64,000 nt of DNA, from NCBI RefSeq assembly GCF_000835495.1, contig NW_015622548.1:1-64000 (forward strand), given 5' to 3'. Origin of the DNA: Cladophialophora immunda. Lineage: Eukaryota; Ascomycota; Eurotiomycetes; Chaetothyriales; Herpotrichiellaceae. The stretch's first letter is position 1. Every line of letters begins with the position of its first letter. Below are positions 13,441 through 24,144 of the stretch, piece after piece. The position numbers and the translations under genes were made by a program. A model generated the notes under the pieces. It ran no database searches and was not told the origin of the DNA. It saw only the letters and a program-made list of their open reading frames with translations.

Positions 13441-14639
13441 AAGATCCGCTATATCTTATAGAGATAGGAGATACTATAGATTAGGACTCTCACCCCCTAG
13501 ACCTAGATAAGACTTACCTCTACCGTAGCTATAGACTCTAAAATAGAATAATAATACCGCTACTCTTAACGATAGTAGTTAAAATTCCTCTAATAACCGA
13601 ATAAATATGGAGAGAATATAGTAGTCTAACTATCTTTGGAGAATCTCTTAAAATATAAACCGCTTAGGTTTCTTTATTATTCTTACGCTTAGCTATCGCG
13701 AAGCGATAAGAGAGGTAACGCTCTAACGTAAAAGTTACTAAGTCTAGACTTCTTAGAAATACCTTTTCCTCTCTAATAGACTCCTAAAAGAGAACGAACT
13801 ACGATACTCTTAGCTCTATAATCTCGATAGCTACGGAACTCCGTTATTAAAAAAGAAGGAGAGAGAGAATAATATAGTTTACTAGACTAAGAAAGAACTA
13901 AAAGATAAAGATAAAAGGTATACTAGAGAAGAAAGTTTAAGATTAACGCTAAGGAAATTAGCGTAGACTCTAATTAGTCAGAATTTACTTATATACTATA
14001 TAGGGAAAAAGGAAGTACATTAATTAGTTAAAGCCTAGAATAGTAAAAATAGCTATCCGCGCCTAGTACTATTAATAGTAAGACTAATATAAGACTCTAA
14101 AGAATACCTTAACGGACTAAGTAAATACGCTAAAGATTTATATATAGAGGAAAGGAGAAAGACTAGTTATAGATATAATAACTTAACGGTCTTAAGCGTT
14201 ACCACTAGGCGATAGTGAGGTCGTCATATACTAGTAATAGTACTAATAATAACTCTATCACTAGGAGTTAGAGCCTAGTATAGGATTAATTTAAAGAGTA
14301 ATAATCTAAAACGTAAAATAGGAAGGTTCTACCGTAGAAACGCTAGGGAGTACGTATACCTAAATAGTTAGGTATAAGTATCTATCTCTCACCTTTTAAC
14401 TAACCTTCCTTCCTACTATAGTCTTACGACTTAATCTCCTATCTTCTATACCCTCGTAAGTTATTTAGGGTTCTCTCGTCTTAACCTACTCTTAATATTA
14501 TCTTTTAAGTAAAACCCTAGAAGATATAGGTTAGGGATCTTAATATAAGTTTATCTTTAAGTTTATTATTTAGATAACTTAACGCGCTCTTAACTTAATA
14601 TTTCTATTAGAACCTTCCTTCTAGACTCCTCTCTCTACG
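13441..14639. repeat. RIP-mutated repeat DNA, unidentified
   Basis: AT-rich DNA with the same CpA/TpG depletion as the Gypsy element. It may include the right LTR of that element and the left end of the next repeat, but no family could be named. A small near-palindrome, CTATCGCGAAGCGATAAG, lies near 13695. No intact frame is present on either strand. Confidence 0.6.
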
Positions 14640-17420
14640 TATCTATAAGCTCACTAGTAAGATGTCCAGGAATCTAAGAGTACTACTACTAAAATCTCTA
14701 ATAATCTATCCGAATCCTACTTTAATATCTACGGTTAGTAAGAGCGCTTAATACTAAGTATCTAATGCCGAAACCGTTAATAATTAGCCTATTCTTACCG
14801 TTAAATATCCTAATAACCTCTAAGAAGTCTCCCTTAAAGATATAATAGTCGCCGTAAATTAGGATAATATCGATTAAGTTAGAGACTTTTATAGCTCTCT
14901 TAAAGTGAAATATCGATAGATAGGAGATATTCGCGACTTTATAGCCTAACGTATCTTTAACCTTACTAAAGACCTTCCTAACGCCCGTAAAGCCTTTAAG
15001 AAGTACGTTAAGTTATTAAAAGGAAAGAAGGAGTTCAATATAAGGCGTAATCGTTAGATAGAGGTGCGTAATAAACTACTTTCGGAATACGATAGAGTAA
15101 ATAATATAAGCCTCTTTAATCATAAATATAAAGAGAAGAGTATCCCTATACTAAAGGGTGGATTCTTAAAGCTCCCTATGTAGATCTCTAAAGCCTTCTT
15201 TAATAAGTTAATTATTCCCTACGGAGGAGATATAACGACCCTTTTAGATTAATATTAATTTACCTAGAAATACTCTATATAGTATAACGTACTACCCCTT
15301 CTTCTATTATAAAATACGTTATATAAGATAATTACTTATCTTACTAGAATTTAGGAAAGGAGACACTTTAACGCTACGGCCTACTTAATTACGAATAATA
15401 TCTAAACTCTCCTTAACGGAAACCTACTTAATCTGAACACTTAGAGCGCGGAACGTGACCTCCTAACGTAAAGGGAGATACTTATACGATATAGTTTTAT
15501 AGAAAGGAATAACTTATACTAGATAGGAGTTCTTCTAGCGAACTATACTAATCTCCTTATATTAGAAGGGAAGCCGAAACCTATAGCCTCTCTCGATACG
15601 TAAGTATAGAATACTAGAAATACTTCGATACCGATAATCTACTAATTAGTTACCTATTCTAAAACTAGAAACCTACTATAGCTATAGATTAAAAGTCTTA
15701 TAGAACTTATAAACTTATCTAGTACTTCCTTAAGACGTTAGAATATATGCATTACTTAATAAGATTAAACTCCCCCTCTAGTCCTCCTAGCTACTCCTCC
15801 GCTAGTCACCCTAGTTCCTATACGGCCTTAGTAAGAATCTCTTCTAATATAGTCTAGCTCGGTAGATATAATATAAGGAAGTTTAATATAACTTATAAAA
15901 CCGGAAGAAGAACGCTCTATTATTAGGAGTATAGAATAAATAGACTAAATAAAAGCTAATCTAATTAATATCTTAAGTATAGCGAAGTAGCTACGGTTAT
16001 AGATAATAACCCCTAGACCTAAGTCACTAACTTCGATAATCTCCCTTAATCTAAGTATAAAGAAGCTAAAGATTTTAGGACTTTTCTACGGGATTAAGAT
16101 AGGATAGTAGCTCGCGAGTTAAGGAATACGTATTACTAGCCCTTCCGGTACCGTCCCTCTACTAAAATCTCTTAGAAGTGATACGCTTAAGAACTTACTA
16201 AATCTAATTCTAAACCCTAGAAGTTCTATTATATTTATATAGAAACTAATTCAAAAATATATTAAGTAAACGAATTACGGCTAGAATAAGCTATTAGTTA
16301 ATTACGAAGACGTTTAGAAATACTATAAATACGGCGTCGAAAAGATAGTTAATACGTTAAGTCTTCTCACTAGGTATATACCCGAGAGGTACGCGTCTAC
16401 CTATCTATATATAGCTAAAAAAGGAGTCACTATATACCTAGAAGGACTAGAAAGAATCGTAGCTTAATATAAGGATCTAATAAAGAGCCTAATATAACTA
16501 ATTAAGCGATAGGAGGAAGAACTTAAGACTTAGAGCTACTAGATCTTACCTAGGTATCCTAACTATAAGACCGCTAACGTCTTAAATAGAGCTCTTTAGA
16601 GTGCGCTCTAGAGTCCTAGTCGTAATAGATAGGTTAGTAGTTCCTTTATCGATACCGGGATCGCCGCCTCTCGAAAAGAATCTTATATAAAGTACTCTAT
16701 TATCTCGAGTTTAGCGTTTCTTTTTTGGATTAATTAATACCGATAAGTAAACGACTTAGTAGATTTTAAGGCTTAAGGAGACGTTAATAATCTCTCTAGG
16801 TGACTTATTATCGTCAATAACGACTTAGTAGGCGCTAGAAACTACTAACTTATCTTCATAGTAGATAGGATAATATAGTTATACTCTATTATTAACTCTC
16901 GATTCGGTTAGTTAAGCGATAGTAAGTTAGCGTTAGATATTTTCGTTTAGTAGTTAAAGGAGCGTATTTTCAGCATCTCGCCGCGAAATATCGAGTTAAT
17001 ATCTAACTACTAATAAGATAAAAGTAGCTATGGTCTTTAGGTGGTTAAGAACGCTCTTACGGTTATTAACGCTAATACTTATAAGAAGGTGCGTTTATAG
17101 ACTACGTTATTCACCGTTTAGGTCGATATCGAAGATCGCTTCCTGATCTCCTTAAAGATCTACTAGATAGTTAAGCGCTACCTAAAGTAAAGTAGGTAGG
17201 CGTTAACTCTCGCGAATATAAGTTCGAAGGAATTAGATTCGAGATAGCTAGATAATTTTACGGAGGCTTTAAAGGGCATAAAGAAGAATTAATAATTCCA
17301 GGAGGGCTAATGAAGCTAGTTAGGAGACTTAAGTAAGGTCGTTAAGAAAGCGAGCGATAATGGGAGGGATATAATAGGAAAGGTTTAGAGAGGACCTAAG
17401 ATGTAAGGCGGGCGAGCGAG
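14640..17420 (+). pseudogene. RIP-mutated repeat ORF with a possible Ulp1/C48-like C-terminus
   Basis: Long stretches of one plus-strand frame stay readable if TAG/TAA are taken as mutated Gln or Trp codons, for example a Lys-rich region 14880-15200. Near the end (16830-17060) the frame shows RNYxLIFIVDRIIxLYSIINS and then DKSSYGLxVVKNA. These resemble the HW...YDS and QxDxxDCGxFVxxxA blocks of Ulp1 (C48) proteases, with Cys apparently turned into Tyr (TGT to TAT, a RIP-type change). The catalytic His is not evident. Such domains occur in some DNA transposons. The element's identity is unresolved and the family call is weak. Confidence 0.4.
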
Positions 17421-17654
17421 GTGATTAGTCAGCTTTTGGCTATACATTATATAGGTAAACGTTACCACTCTCTAGTTAGTCAGTTCGAGGGTACCACTTT
17501 AGCTTAGTAGTCTTTTCTTTTGTTATTCGCCTGGGTAGATAGAGAGGATAATAATAAGACAATCAATCAACTGCTCGACAAGATGTGAACGCGCCTGTTA
17601 CCTACCGCCGTATGAGTTGACGCCTAAGGCTAGAAGCCTCGCCCCAGTTCAATA
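17370..17654 (+). repeat. Left arm of a 285-bp inverted repeat
   Basis: The reverse complement of this block matches 17848-18128 almost throughout, for example TACGGCGGTAGGTAA and GTGGTAACGTTTACCTATA. The arms are separated by 193 bp and lie at the right border of the RIP-affected zone. This arm keeps many CA/TG dinucleotides. Differences from the other arm are nearly all C-to-T or G-to-A in the right-hand arm. It could be a terminal inverted repeat of a short DNA transposon, a foldback element or two LTR-like copies head to head. Confidence 0.9.
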
Positions 17655-17678
17655 TAGCTAACGTTATCTAGATTTAGT

Positions 17679-17697
17679 TAGGTAGGTAGGTAGGTAG
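17679..17697. repeat. TAGG tetranucleotide repeat in the hairpin loop
   Basis: Nearly five TAGG units lie inside the 193-bp spacer of the inverted repeat (17655-17847). The rest of the spacer is AT-rich, with no coding sequence seen. Confidence 0.8.
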
Positions 17698-17847
17698 ATA
17701 AGTAATTCTTTAGTTCCGTTAGTCTAGTTATTTATTATAGTTATGTTATTGTTTCTTCTTTAGTTTTAATCTTCTCCTACCGCTCATAAAGAGACGTCTA
17801 TATATAAGTATTTTTCCTCTTAAGCATTAGGTTCTTATTAGAGGCAC

Positions 17848-18128
17848 TATTGAACTAGGGTGAGGCTTCTAGCTATAGGCGCTAACTTATACGGCGGTAG
17901 GTAATAGGTACGTTTATATCTTATTAAGTAGTTAATTAATTATGTTATTATCTATCTATCTACCTAGGCGAATAATAAAAGAAAAGACTACTAAGCTAAA
18001 GTAGTACCCTTGAACTGGCTAATCAGAGAGTGGTAACGTTTACCTATACAATATATAGCTAAAAGTTGACTAATCACCTTACTCGCTCGCTTTGTATCTC
18101 AGGTCCTCTCTAAACCTTTCCCATTATA
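17848..18128 (-). repeat. Right arm of the 285-bp inverted repeat
   Basis: This is the inverted copy of 17370-17654. Where the left arm reads TTGAACTGGGGCGAGGC on its complement, this arm reads TTGAACTAGGGTGAGGC. The pattern CA to TA and TG to TA repeats along the arm, so the right copy is the more RIP-mutated one. It marks the end of CpA-depleted DNA; unique genic sequence starts just beyond. Confidence 0.9.
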
Positions 18129-18253
18129 ATATTAACTCAATACTTTATATTAAGTCTAACCTTAGGCCTAGAAGAAGGGATAGATAGCCTTGTAAAACTC
18201 TCACTTCCCCTCCTTCTGCCATCTACTATTCGTCTGAGCGACCTATAATAACT

Positions 18254-18650
18254 ATGGAAGACGCAAAGGCTACCCCACTGAGCAAGTCCCATTCCTAAGA
18301 TAGCCTCCTCATCGTGTCCAGACCGCTGACAGCGTGTTCCTACCTCGCGAGGCCTTCGAAACCCTTTACCTCAAACCTGAAAGCGATGTCGCGGGTGACT
18401 TGAGGAAGAAGGCGAGGGAATCTTACTACTTTATGAGCGAGGCATAGTGAAGTAATAAGACACTGACGTTCTCTTTCAGTTTGGAGATCCGACGCTGGTG
18501 ACTCTCGTTAGTTCTGTTGTGGCCGCGACCCCCTATGCTGCGGTAAAATATGGGCTGGAGAGGAGCAGGCTAAATGCTCTACACTACCCTACTTCAAGAG
18601 AACTATATATCATAGTCGCTGTTTCTGGAAGAGGGTCTTTGTCAGTAAGA
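18254..18650 (+). pseudogene. Possible GPR1/FUN34/YaaH transporter fragment
   Basis: Short pieces in different frames resemble the N-terminal part of fungal GPR1/FUN34/YaaH (acetate transporter) proteins. They are PREAFETLYLKPESDVAGDL near 18335-18395 and, after a TTCTCTTTCAG acceptor-like site, FGDPTLVTLVSSVVAATP near 18480-18535. In that family a FEKLYL...GDLRKxFGNPTPLAL segment leads into the first membrane helix. No continuous frame joins them, the membrane core is missing and stops intervene. It is best read as a decayed fragment at the edge of the repeat zone. The match is from memory of the family pattern and is weak. Confidence 0.33.
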
Positions 18651-18771
18651 GTGACCGAGAATTGCAAAGGATATTTTCAACACCGAAGGACCACTGGAAT
18701 AGTTCAGACTCGCATCAGGGGACCTCCTACTCCTCCCGCTCCTGTGCTGATGCCGACACTGCCGAAATGAG

Positions 18772-18777
18772 CCGAGG
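18772..18777 (+). promoter_or_regulatory. CCTCGG-type site upstream of the carboxylase gene
   Basis: CCGAGG (CCTCGG on the other strand) lies 148 bp upstream of the chosen carboxylase start. CCTCGG is the core bound by FarA/FarB-type factors. A lone hexamer is weak evidence; it is listed because the same hexamer recurs in most promoters of this cluster. Confidence 0.35.
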
Positions 18778-18924
18778 CGCTGGCGCGGGGCAGCAAATTT
18801 GGGAGGTCCACTTTTCATAGATTCTGTCGACACCTGAAAACAAGGCAAAGATCATTAATGTGCATGACATGCGACGGCCATCGCTCTCCATTAGTAGATG
18901 ACCGCTGGGTGGGTTGCTTCCAGG

Positions 18925-21900
18925 ATGTCTTCCTCTCAACCCATCAAGATTCTCATAGCCAATCGATCCGAGATAGCATGCCGCCTCATCAGGACATACT
19001 CACTTTACTCAAGCATCCACACAGTAGCTCTATTCACTCCCTCTGAGAAGGATGCGACCCATGTGCGTCTTGCAACCTCATCAGTCGCGCTCAAAGGCGA
19101 AGGTCCCGGCGCATATCTAGACGCAGCAAATATTGTCAACATTGCGAAGAAAGAAGGATGCTGGGGCATCGCACCGGGCTATGGTTTCTTGTCCGAAGAC
19201 GCTGGGTTTGTGAGACTATGCGAGGATAATTGCATTACCTTCATTGGACCGTCGAGCGAGCAGTTGGCGCACCTTGGGAACAAGATGACCGCGAGGTCAT
19301 TGGCAGCAGATGCAGGTATACCAGTGCTAGATGGCACGAAGACCGTTCTTGATACCGGTTCTTCCATCTCGGATGTATTGGCGTTTGGAAAGAGACTGGG
19401 CCCAGCCAGCAAAATCATTCTGAAGGCCGCAGCTGGCGGCGGAGGGCGCGGCATCCGCATCATTGATGATAATACGGACGAGCAAGCCATTCGCTTGGCT
19501 TACGAAGCGTGTCAGCGAGAGGCACTTGCATCCTTCGGCAATGGAAGCTTGTTTGCGGAGCGATATCTACACGGTGCTAAACACATTGAAGTCCAGCTAC
19601 TTGGAGACGGCACTGGAGGAGTTTGCCATTTCTGGGAAAGAGAATGCTCGCTTCAGCGCAGAAACCAGAAAGTCGTGGAGATTGCGCCTTCGCATTCCAC
19701 TACGCCACGGCTCAGGCGAGCCATCATCGACGCTGCGGTGAAATTAGGAACAATGGTGAAGCTTCGAAGTCTTGCCACAATCGAGTTTCTTGTCGATACA
19801 GCAACCGGAGACTATTATTTTATGGAGGCGAATCCGAGGATACAAGTCGAGCATACCATCACCGAGCAGATCAATGGCGTCGATTTAGTGGACTTACAGC
19901 TCCAGGTTGCCTTGGGACGAACATTGGCAGACCTGAAAATCGCGCGGGAACCCCCGCCTCCTCGACTTACGTCCATACAGCTACGCATCAACACCGAAAG
20001 CTTCAGGCAAGATGGCACCACGCAACCTGAAGCGGGGACTATTCGACAGGGACATTTCCCCACAGGGGCAGGCGTGCGAGTCGAAACAGCTCTTGAAGGA
20101 GGCCGGCGGTATGCTGTGAGTCCTTTGTTCGACAGCCTTTTGGCAAAACTCATTGTCACCTCATCTTCGTATGAGTCTGCACTGCGGCTGGCTCGCTTGG
20201 CCATCGACGAGACAAAGATCGTTGGATGCAGAACGAATCAGGCGTTCCTGATGGCTTTGCTGGACATCCAAACGGTGCAAGAAGGCAAGAGCAATATTTT
20301 GACCATTCAGGAGAACTTTGAGGCGCTGTACAGCGCCACGCAGCAGTTCGAGGACGCGTTGCGGGCTAGGGGTGATTGCATTTCCGACGACAGTACCACA
20401 CTGGTGGAGGATGCGGCTAAAGTTGAGCGACCTGCAGGCTCTGAAGAGCTGCTCGCACATCTCACGGGGGTTGTACTTTCCCTCAAAGTGAGTGAAGGCG
20501 ACAGGATCACTGCTGGCCAAGAATTGGTCGTTCTTGCGGCGATGAAGATGGAACATTCTGTCCGGAGCGACTACAACGGTGTTGTGGCGAAAGTGGTCGT
20601 CACGCAAGGACAGCAAGTAAATGCTGGCGATGCTCTTCTTTTCATCAATTCCGATGGTGACGGTTCATCTACCAATACCCACGACCTAGCCGAGGCTGAG
20701 AACCCAGAAAATCTGCGACCGGAGCTGACAGAGCTCAACGAACGTAAGGCTTTCCTACGGTACGCTGGTCGCGAAGAGGACGTGGCCAAGCGCCATACAA
20801 ACGGATACCTCACGGGCCGGGAAAATCTCGACTTACTCATAGACAAAGATTCATTCGTTGAATATGGAGACCTCGTGGTTGCGGCACAGAGGAAAAGGTA
20901 CCCCCTGTCCCATCTCATCGCTCGAACAAGCGGAGATGGGATCATCGTGGGATGGGCGAAAATGGACTCTCATCCGGTCGCAGTTGTCATCGGCGACTAC
21001 CTCGTGCTTGCCGGCACGCAAGGACATTTCCATCATCAGAAATTAGACCGCATCTTCCAGTCGATCATAGATCATCCTGCGCCACTGGTGCTGTACGCCG
21101 AAGGGGGCGGTGGAAGGCCAGGCGACACCGATCACTTGGGCATGGCGGGCCTAAAGACGCCATCATTCGCTCTGATGGGCGAGATCAAGGCAAGAGGGAT
21201 ACCTTCTGTTGCAGTAGTGAATGGATACTGCTTTGCGGGCAACGCTGCATTCTTGGGAACATGTGACATTGTCATAGCTACACGAGGCGGTTCAAAGGAT
21301 GCGCCGCTGCGGAAGTCCACCACGATCGGGATGGGCGGCCAAGCAATGATAGAGGGAGGTGGCTTAGGCCGATTCGAGCATGAACATATTGGCCCCGTCG
21401 ATGTCCATATGCGCTCGGGTGGCATTGATGTCCTCGTGGACACTGAGGTCGAAGCTGCGCCGCTTGTCCGCAAGATTGTTGCTCTGTTCACACATCCGCA
21501 GCTCCCACCAGCGGAGAGTCCTTACACATCGGATCCTCTTCGCCTGCGCACCGCGGTGCCGCCACTCTCATCTCGCCGCCGAGCTTACGATGTTCGTCGT
21601 GTGATCAACCTTCTGCTAGACGACGACAGCTTCATCGAACTCTGTCCCGAGTGGGGTCTCTCTGTGCTTACAGGGTTTGGCCGCATCAACGGCCACTCAG
21701 TCGCAATCATTGCTTCCAACTCCTCATCTCCATTAGGCGGCGCTATCGATGTCACATCCGGAGCAAAAGTCAACCGCCTTCTCCGTCTGCTCATCCGCCT
21801 CGGTGGCATGCATCTCCTCAGCCTCTGCGATACCCCTGGATTCATGGTCGGCCCAGACTTCGAGCGCTCGATTGAAGCTCAAGGCGCCGGAAGCACCTAC

Positions 21901-22332
21901 CGCTGCTTCGGTGACTGGTTCGGCAACTCCCAGGAATTTGCCGTTCTCGGCGGTCGTGTCCTAGGAGTCGTACTGCGAAACGGTTTCGGACTAGGCGCAC
22001 AAGCGATGCTCGGTGGTGGAAGCTTGAGGAATAGCATGTGCGTGGCATGGCCAAGTGCCGTGTTTGGGGGCATGGGGATCGAGGGTGCTGTGAGACTGGC
22101 GTACAGGAAAGAGCTAGAAGCTATCAGCGATCTCGAAAAGAGGCAGGAAAAGGAGCAGGAAATGATCGACGTCATGTATAGCGAAGGGAAGGCCCTCAAC
22201 ATGGCTATGGCGGCTGAAATCGACAGCGTAATTGATCCAGCTACGACGAGGAAATGGCTGGAGCAGATGATTGAGGTGTTACCGGAGAGAGTCCCAAGGT
22301 ATGTTAGGGCAAAAAGACGTGCAAAGATATGA
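18925..22332 (+). CDS. Single-chain biotin-dependent acyl-CoA carboxylase
   Basis: A 1135-residue intronless gene carrying a complete biotin carboxylase, biotin carrier and carboxyltransferase in one chain. Biotin carboxylase: ILIANRSEIACRL at the N-terminus, GYGFLSED, the ATP-grasp loop AAGGGGRGIRI (about 168-178) and EANPRIQVEH (about 300-310). The biotin attachment motif is AMKM with Lys541. Carboxyltransferase N and C halves fill about 608-1120, with GGGGRPGD, DTPGFMVG and AVRLAYRKEL. ATG 18925 is preferred over the in-frame ATG at 18898 because the domain starts directly after it. Eukaryotic acetyl-CoA carboxylase is about 2200 residues and propionyl/methylcrotonyl carboxylases have two subunits. 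This length and order match bacterial single-chain long-chain acyl-CoA carboxylases. It should make a malonyl- or methylmalonyl-type CoA; the substrate is unknown. Lack of introns, unlike nearly all neighbours, hints at bacterial origin. Confidence 0.93.
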   Translation: MSSSQPIKILIANRSEIACRLIRTYSLYSSIHTVALFTPSEKDATHVRLATSSVALKGEGPGAYLDAANIVNIAKKEGCWGIAPGYGFLSEDAGFVRLCEDNCITFIGPSSEQLAHLGNKMTARSLAADAGIPVLDGTKTVLDTGSSISDVLAFGKRLGPASKIILKAAAGGGGRGIRIIDDNTDEQAIRLAYEACQREALASFGNGSLFAERYLHGAKHIEVQLLGDGTGGVCHFWERECSLQRRNQKVVEIAPSHSTTPRLRRAIIDAAVKLGTMVKLRSLATIEFLVDTATGDYYFMEANPRIQVEHTITEQINGVDLVDLQLQVALGRTLADLKIAREPPPPRLTSIQLRINTESFRQDGTTQPEAGTIRQGHFPTGAGVRVETALEGGRRYAVSPLFDSLLAKLIVTSSSYESALRLARLAIDETKIVGCRTNQAFLMALLDIQTVQEGKSNILTIQENFEALYSATQQFEDALRARGDCISDDSTTLVEDAAKVERPAGSEELLAHLTGVVLSLKVSEGDRITAGQELVVLAAMKMEHSVRSDYNGVVAKVVVTQGQQVNAGDALLFINSDGDGSSTNTHDLAEAENPENLRPELTELNERKAFLRYAGREEDVAKRHTNGYLTGRENLDLLIDKDSFVEYGDLVVAAQRKRYPLSHLIARTSGDGIIVGWAKMDSHPVAVVIGDYLVLAGTQGHFHHQKLDRIFQSIIDHPAPLVLYAEGGGGRPGDTDHLGMAGLKTPSFALMGEIKARGIPSVAVVNGYCFAGNAAFLGTCDIVIATRGGSKDAPLRKSTTIGMGGQAMIEGGGLGRFEHEHIGPVDVHMRSGGIDVLVDTEVEAAPLVRKIVALFTHPQLPPAESPYTSDPLRLRTAVPPLSSRRRAYDVRRVINLLLDDDSFIELCPEWGLSVLTGFGRINGHSVAIIASNSSSPLGGAIDVTSGAKVNRLLRLLIRLGGMHLLSLCDTPGFMVGPDFERSIEAQGAGSTYRCFGDWFGNSQEFAVLGGRVLGVVLRNGFGLGAQAMLGGGSLRNSMCVAWPSAVFGGMGIEGAVRLAYRKELEAISDLEKRQEKEQEMIDVMYSEGKALNMAMAAEIDSVIDPATTRKWLEQMIEVLPERVPRYVRAKRRAKI

Positions 22333-22823
22333 GAAAACAAAGTTCATCGGTGAAGTTGAAAGTTTGGTGTGATGGATATGTAGAGCCGTCCAGTAAATTT
22401 AGTACCTAGTAGATCTACACCAACTAGACAGACTGCGGGATCAGGGAGCACATAAGTAGATAAACCGTATGAACAACTTAATCCTTTGTCATCCTTTGAG
22501 TCCTGCAGCAGGGCGCAATATGGTAATTGGGACATACCATGGTTTTGGAGATATACACCTCTTTTTTCTTTTGGGGCTCTCTTAAGGATTCTGGAGCGGA
22601 GCATAGTCATTTCAGTACATCAGGGGGGGTCAAGGTACGGGTGTGTGACAATAACCCCAGCTTTCCGTCATGTAAAGCTCACAGTTAGGTTGTGTTGATG
22701 ACTGATGGGTTGTGATAGATTGCCAACGGCTATCGTAGGGCGAGCCACCGTGATTATGTAGATATTTATCAGTGAAGACTGCGTAAATATACCTCATAAA
22801 CATTCTTGTTTTTGATTGTTGGA
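22333..22823. other. Convergent 3' intergenic region
   Basis: The carboxylase and the lactonase-like gene end toward each other here. Short open frames on both strands lack family motifs. I see nothing else; the stretch should hold both polyadenylation regions. Confidence 0.6.
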
Positions 22824-24144
22824 TCAATTTCCGAACGCACCAGGGCTCGCAATGGTCTGAGCTAGGTCAATCCTCCACAGCCTTGTCGATGCAAGAATGA
22901 TTGCCGAATTGCCTGCCAGAGCTACCTGGGCGACACTGGTACCTTGCATCTTTTGACTCATCAACATGTGATGGTTGAAGAGCCCGATCACTTCTCCTTG
23001 GCCGTTTCTCACCACAATTCCCTCGCCTTCACCAGTCCACACACGGCCGTAGTCATCCACCTTGAGGCCGTCTGCGTACGTTCTCGCCAACCCGAACATA
23101 CGTCTATTGATGGGAAATCCTCGGCTATCGAGATCGTATTCGAAGATTGCCATCGACCCAGGCATATTACTATGGCATAAATTAGTATTCCATATCGCAG
23201 AAAAGATCCGGCGATGTATACTTACTCGCTACCGATATCCAGTTGACCAGCAGGCAAGGAATCATACTCGCCAACGTAAAGTTTTGTCCCATTTGCATTG
23301 ATCTGGACACCATTGCTTCCAACAATGTCAGAGCGAGGTATAACAGCAACAAGAGCACCAGTAGATGGCGTATATCGCCATATGGCACTGGGTAGTTGGT
23401 AGTCTGAATCTGGTCGATCAACAAGCCCGCCATAAAGGTTGTCGGTGAAGTAGATTTGGGTCGTGGCGAGACCGTTTCCGTCATGATTACTCGGTACGAC
23501 GGTAATGTCATCAGGCCCGTTGAAGGGAAGACCAAACCATGAGTTGGCGAGGATTTCAGTCTCGTAGGTAACAGCATTGACCCGTGCGACGCCTGGTTGG
23601 ACAGATACATTGCCAAAATAGACCAAGTAGACGTAACCTTCAAAGTAGTATGCTCCATTGGGGTTGACAAGATTTGTTTTCACTTGATGAACGGTGTTGT
23701 CGGTTAGATTCATGCGGTAAATCGTGGTTGGCTTGTCATCAAGAATACTACTTGTGAACCAGACCTGATTGCCTCTCCAGTCATATGTTGCCCCCTGCGC
23801 TCTGTGGTCAGAATCTACCCTTTACATGGTATCAAGGAGTTTCAACTAACCTCAAAAGCAAATGAGTCATTTCTCTCTTCGATCAGTACTGCCTCAGGGT
23901 TCGGTCCAAGCATATCTGTGAATTCCGAGCTATAGGAGATGAAGGTCGCATTCTGGGCTTCCTGTAGGAGATTCTCCAGCTTGTTGTTATCAGTTTTCGT
24001 GTTGATGAAGTAAGTTGACGCGTTACTGGTATAGTTTGGGGTTATCAAGTGGGTATAGTTTATGGGAACAGAGAGGGTGCCATTCAGTGTCAATGAGGTG
24101 GCTACACCCGCAGCTAAGCATTGAAGCAGGACGGCGAGATGCAT
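22824..24144 (-). CDS. Secreted SMP-30/gluconolactonase-like protein
   Basis: Three exons (24144-23851, 23794-23226, 23169-22824) with two 56-bp introns give 402 residues. The N-terminus MHLAVLLQCLAAGVATS is a clear signal peptide, and several N-x-S/T sites follow, so the protein is probably exported and glycosylated. The body has the six-bladed propeller pattern of the SMP-30/gluconolactonase/LRE family: EGATYDWRGNQVWFTSS, NPNGAYYFEGYVYLVYFGN, PFNGPDDITVVPSNHDG, GSNGVQINANGTKLYVGE and DGLKVDDYGRVWTGEG. Family members are metal-dependent lactonases or related esterases. A role in opening an extracellular lactone or ester is plausible but not shown. Exon joins restore these motifs in frame. 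Confidence 0.9.

Noticed and set aside
19463..22340. Many open frames antisense to or shifted from the carboxylase
   Set aside because: They are shadows of a strongly biased 3.4-kb coding region; the biotin carboxylase and carboxyltransferase motifs lie only in the main frame.
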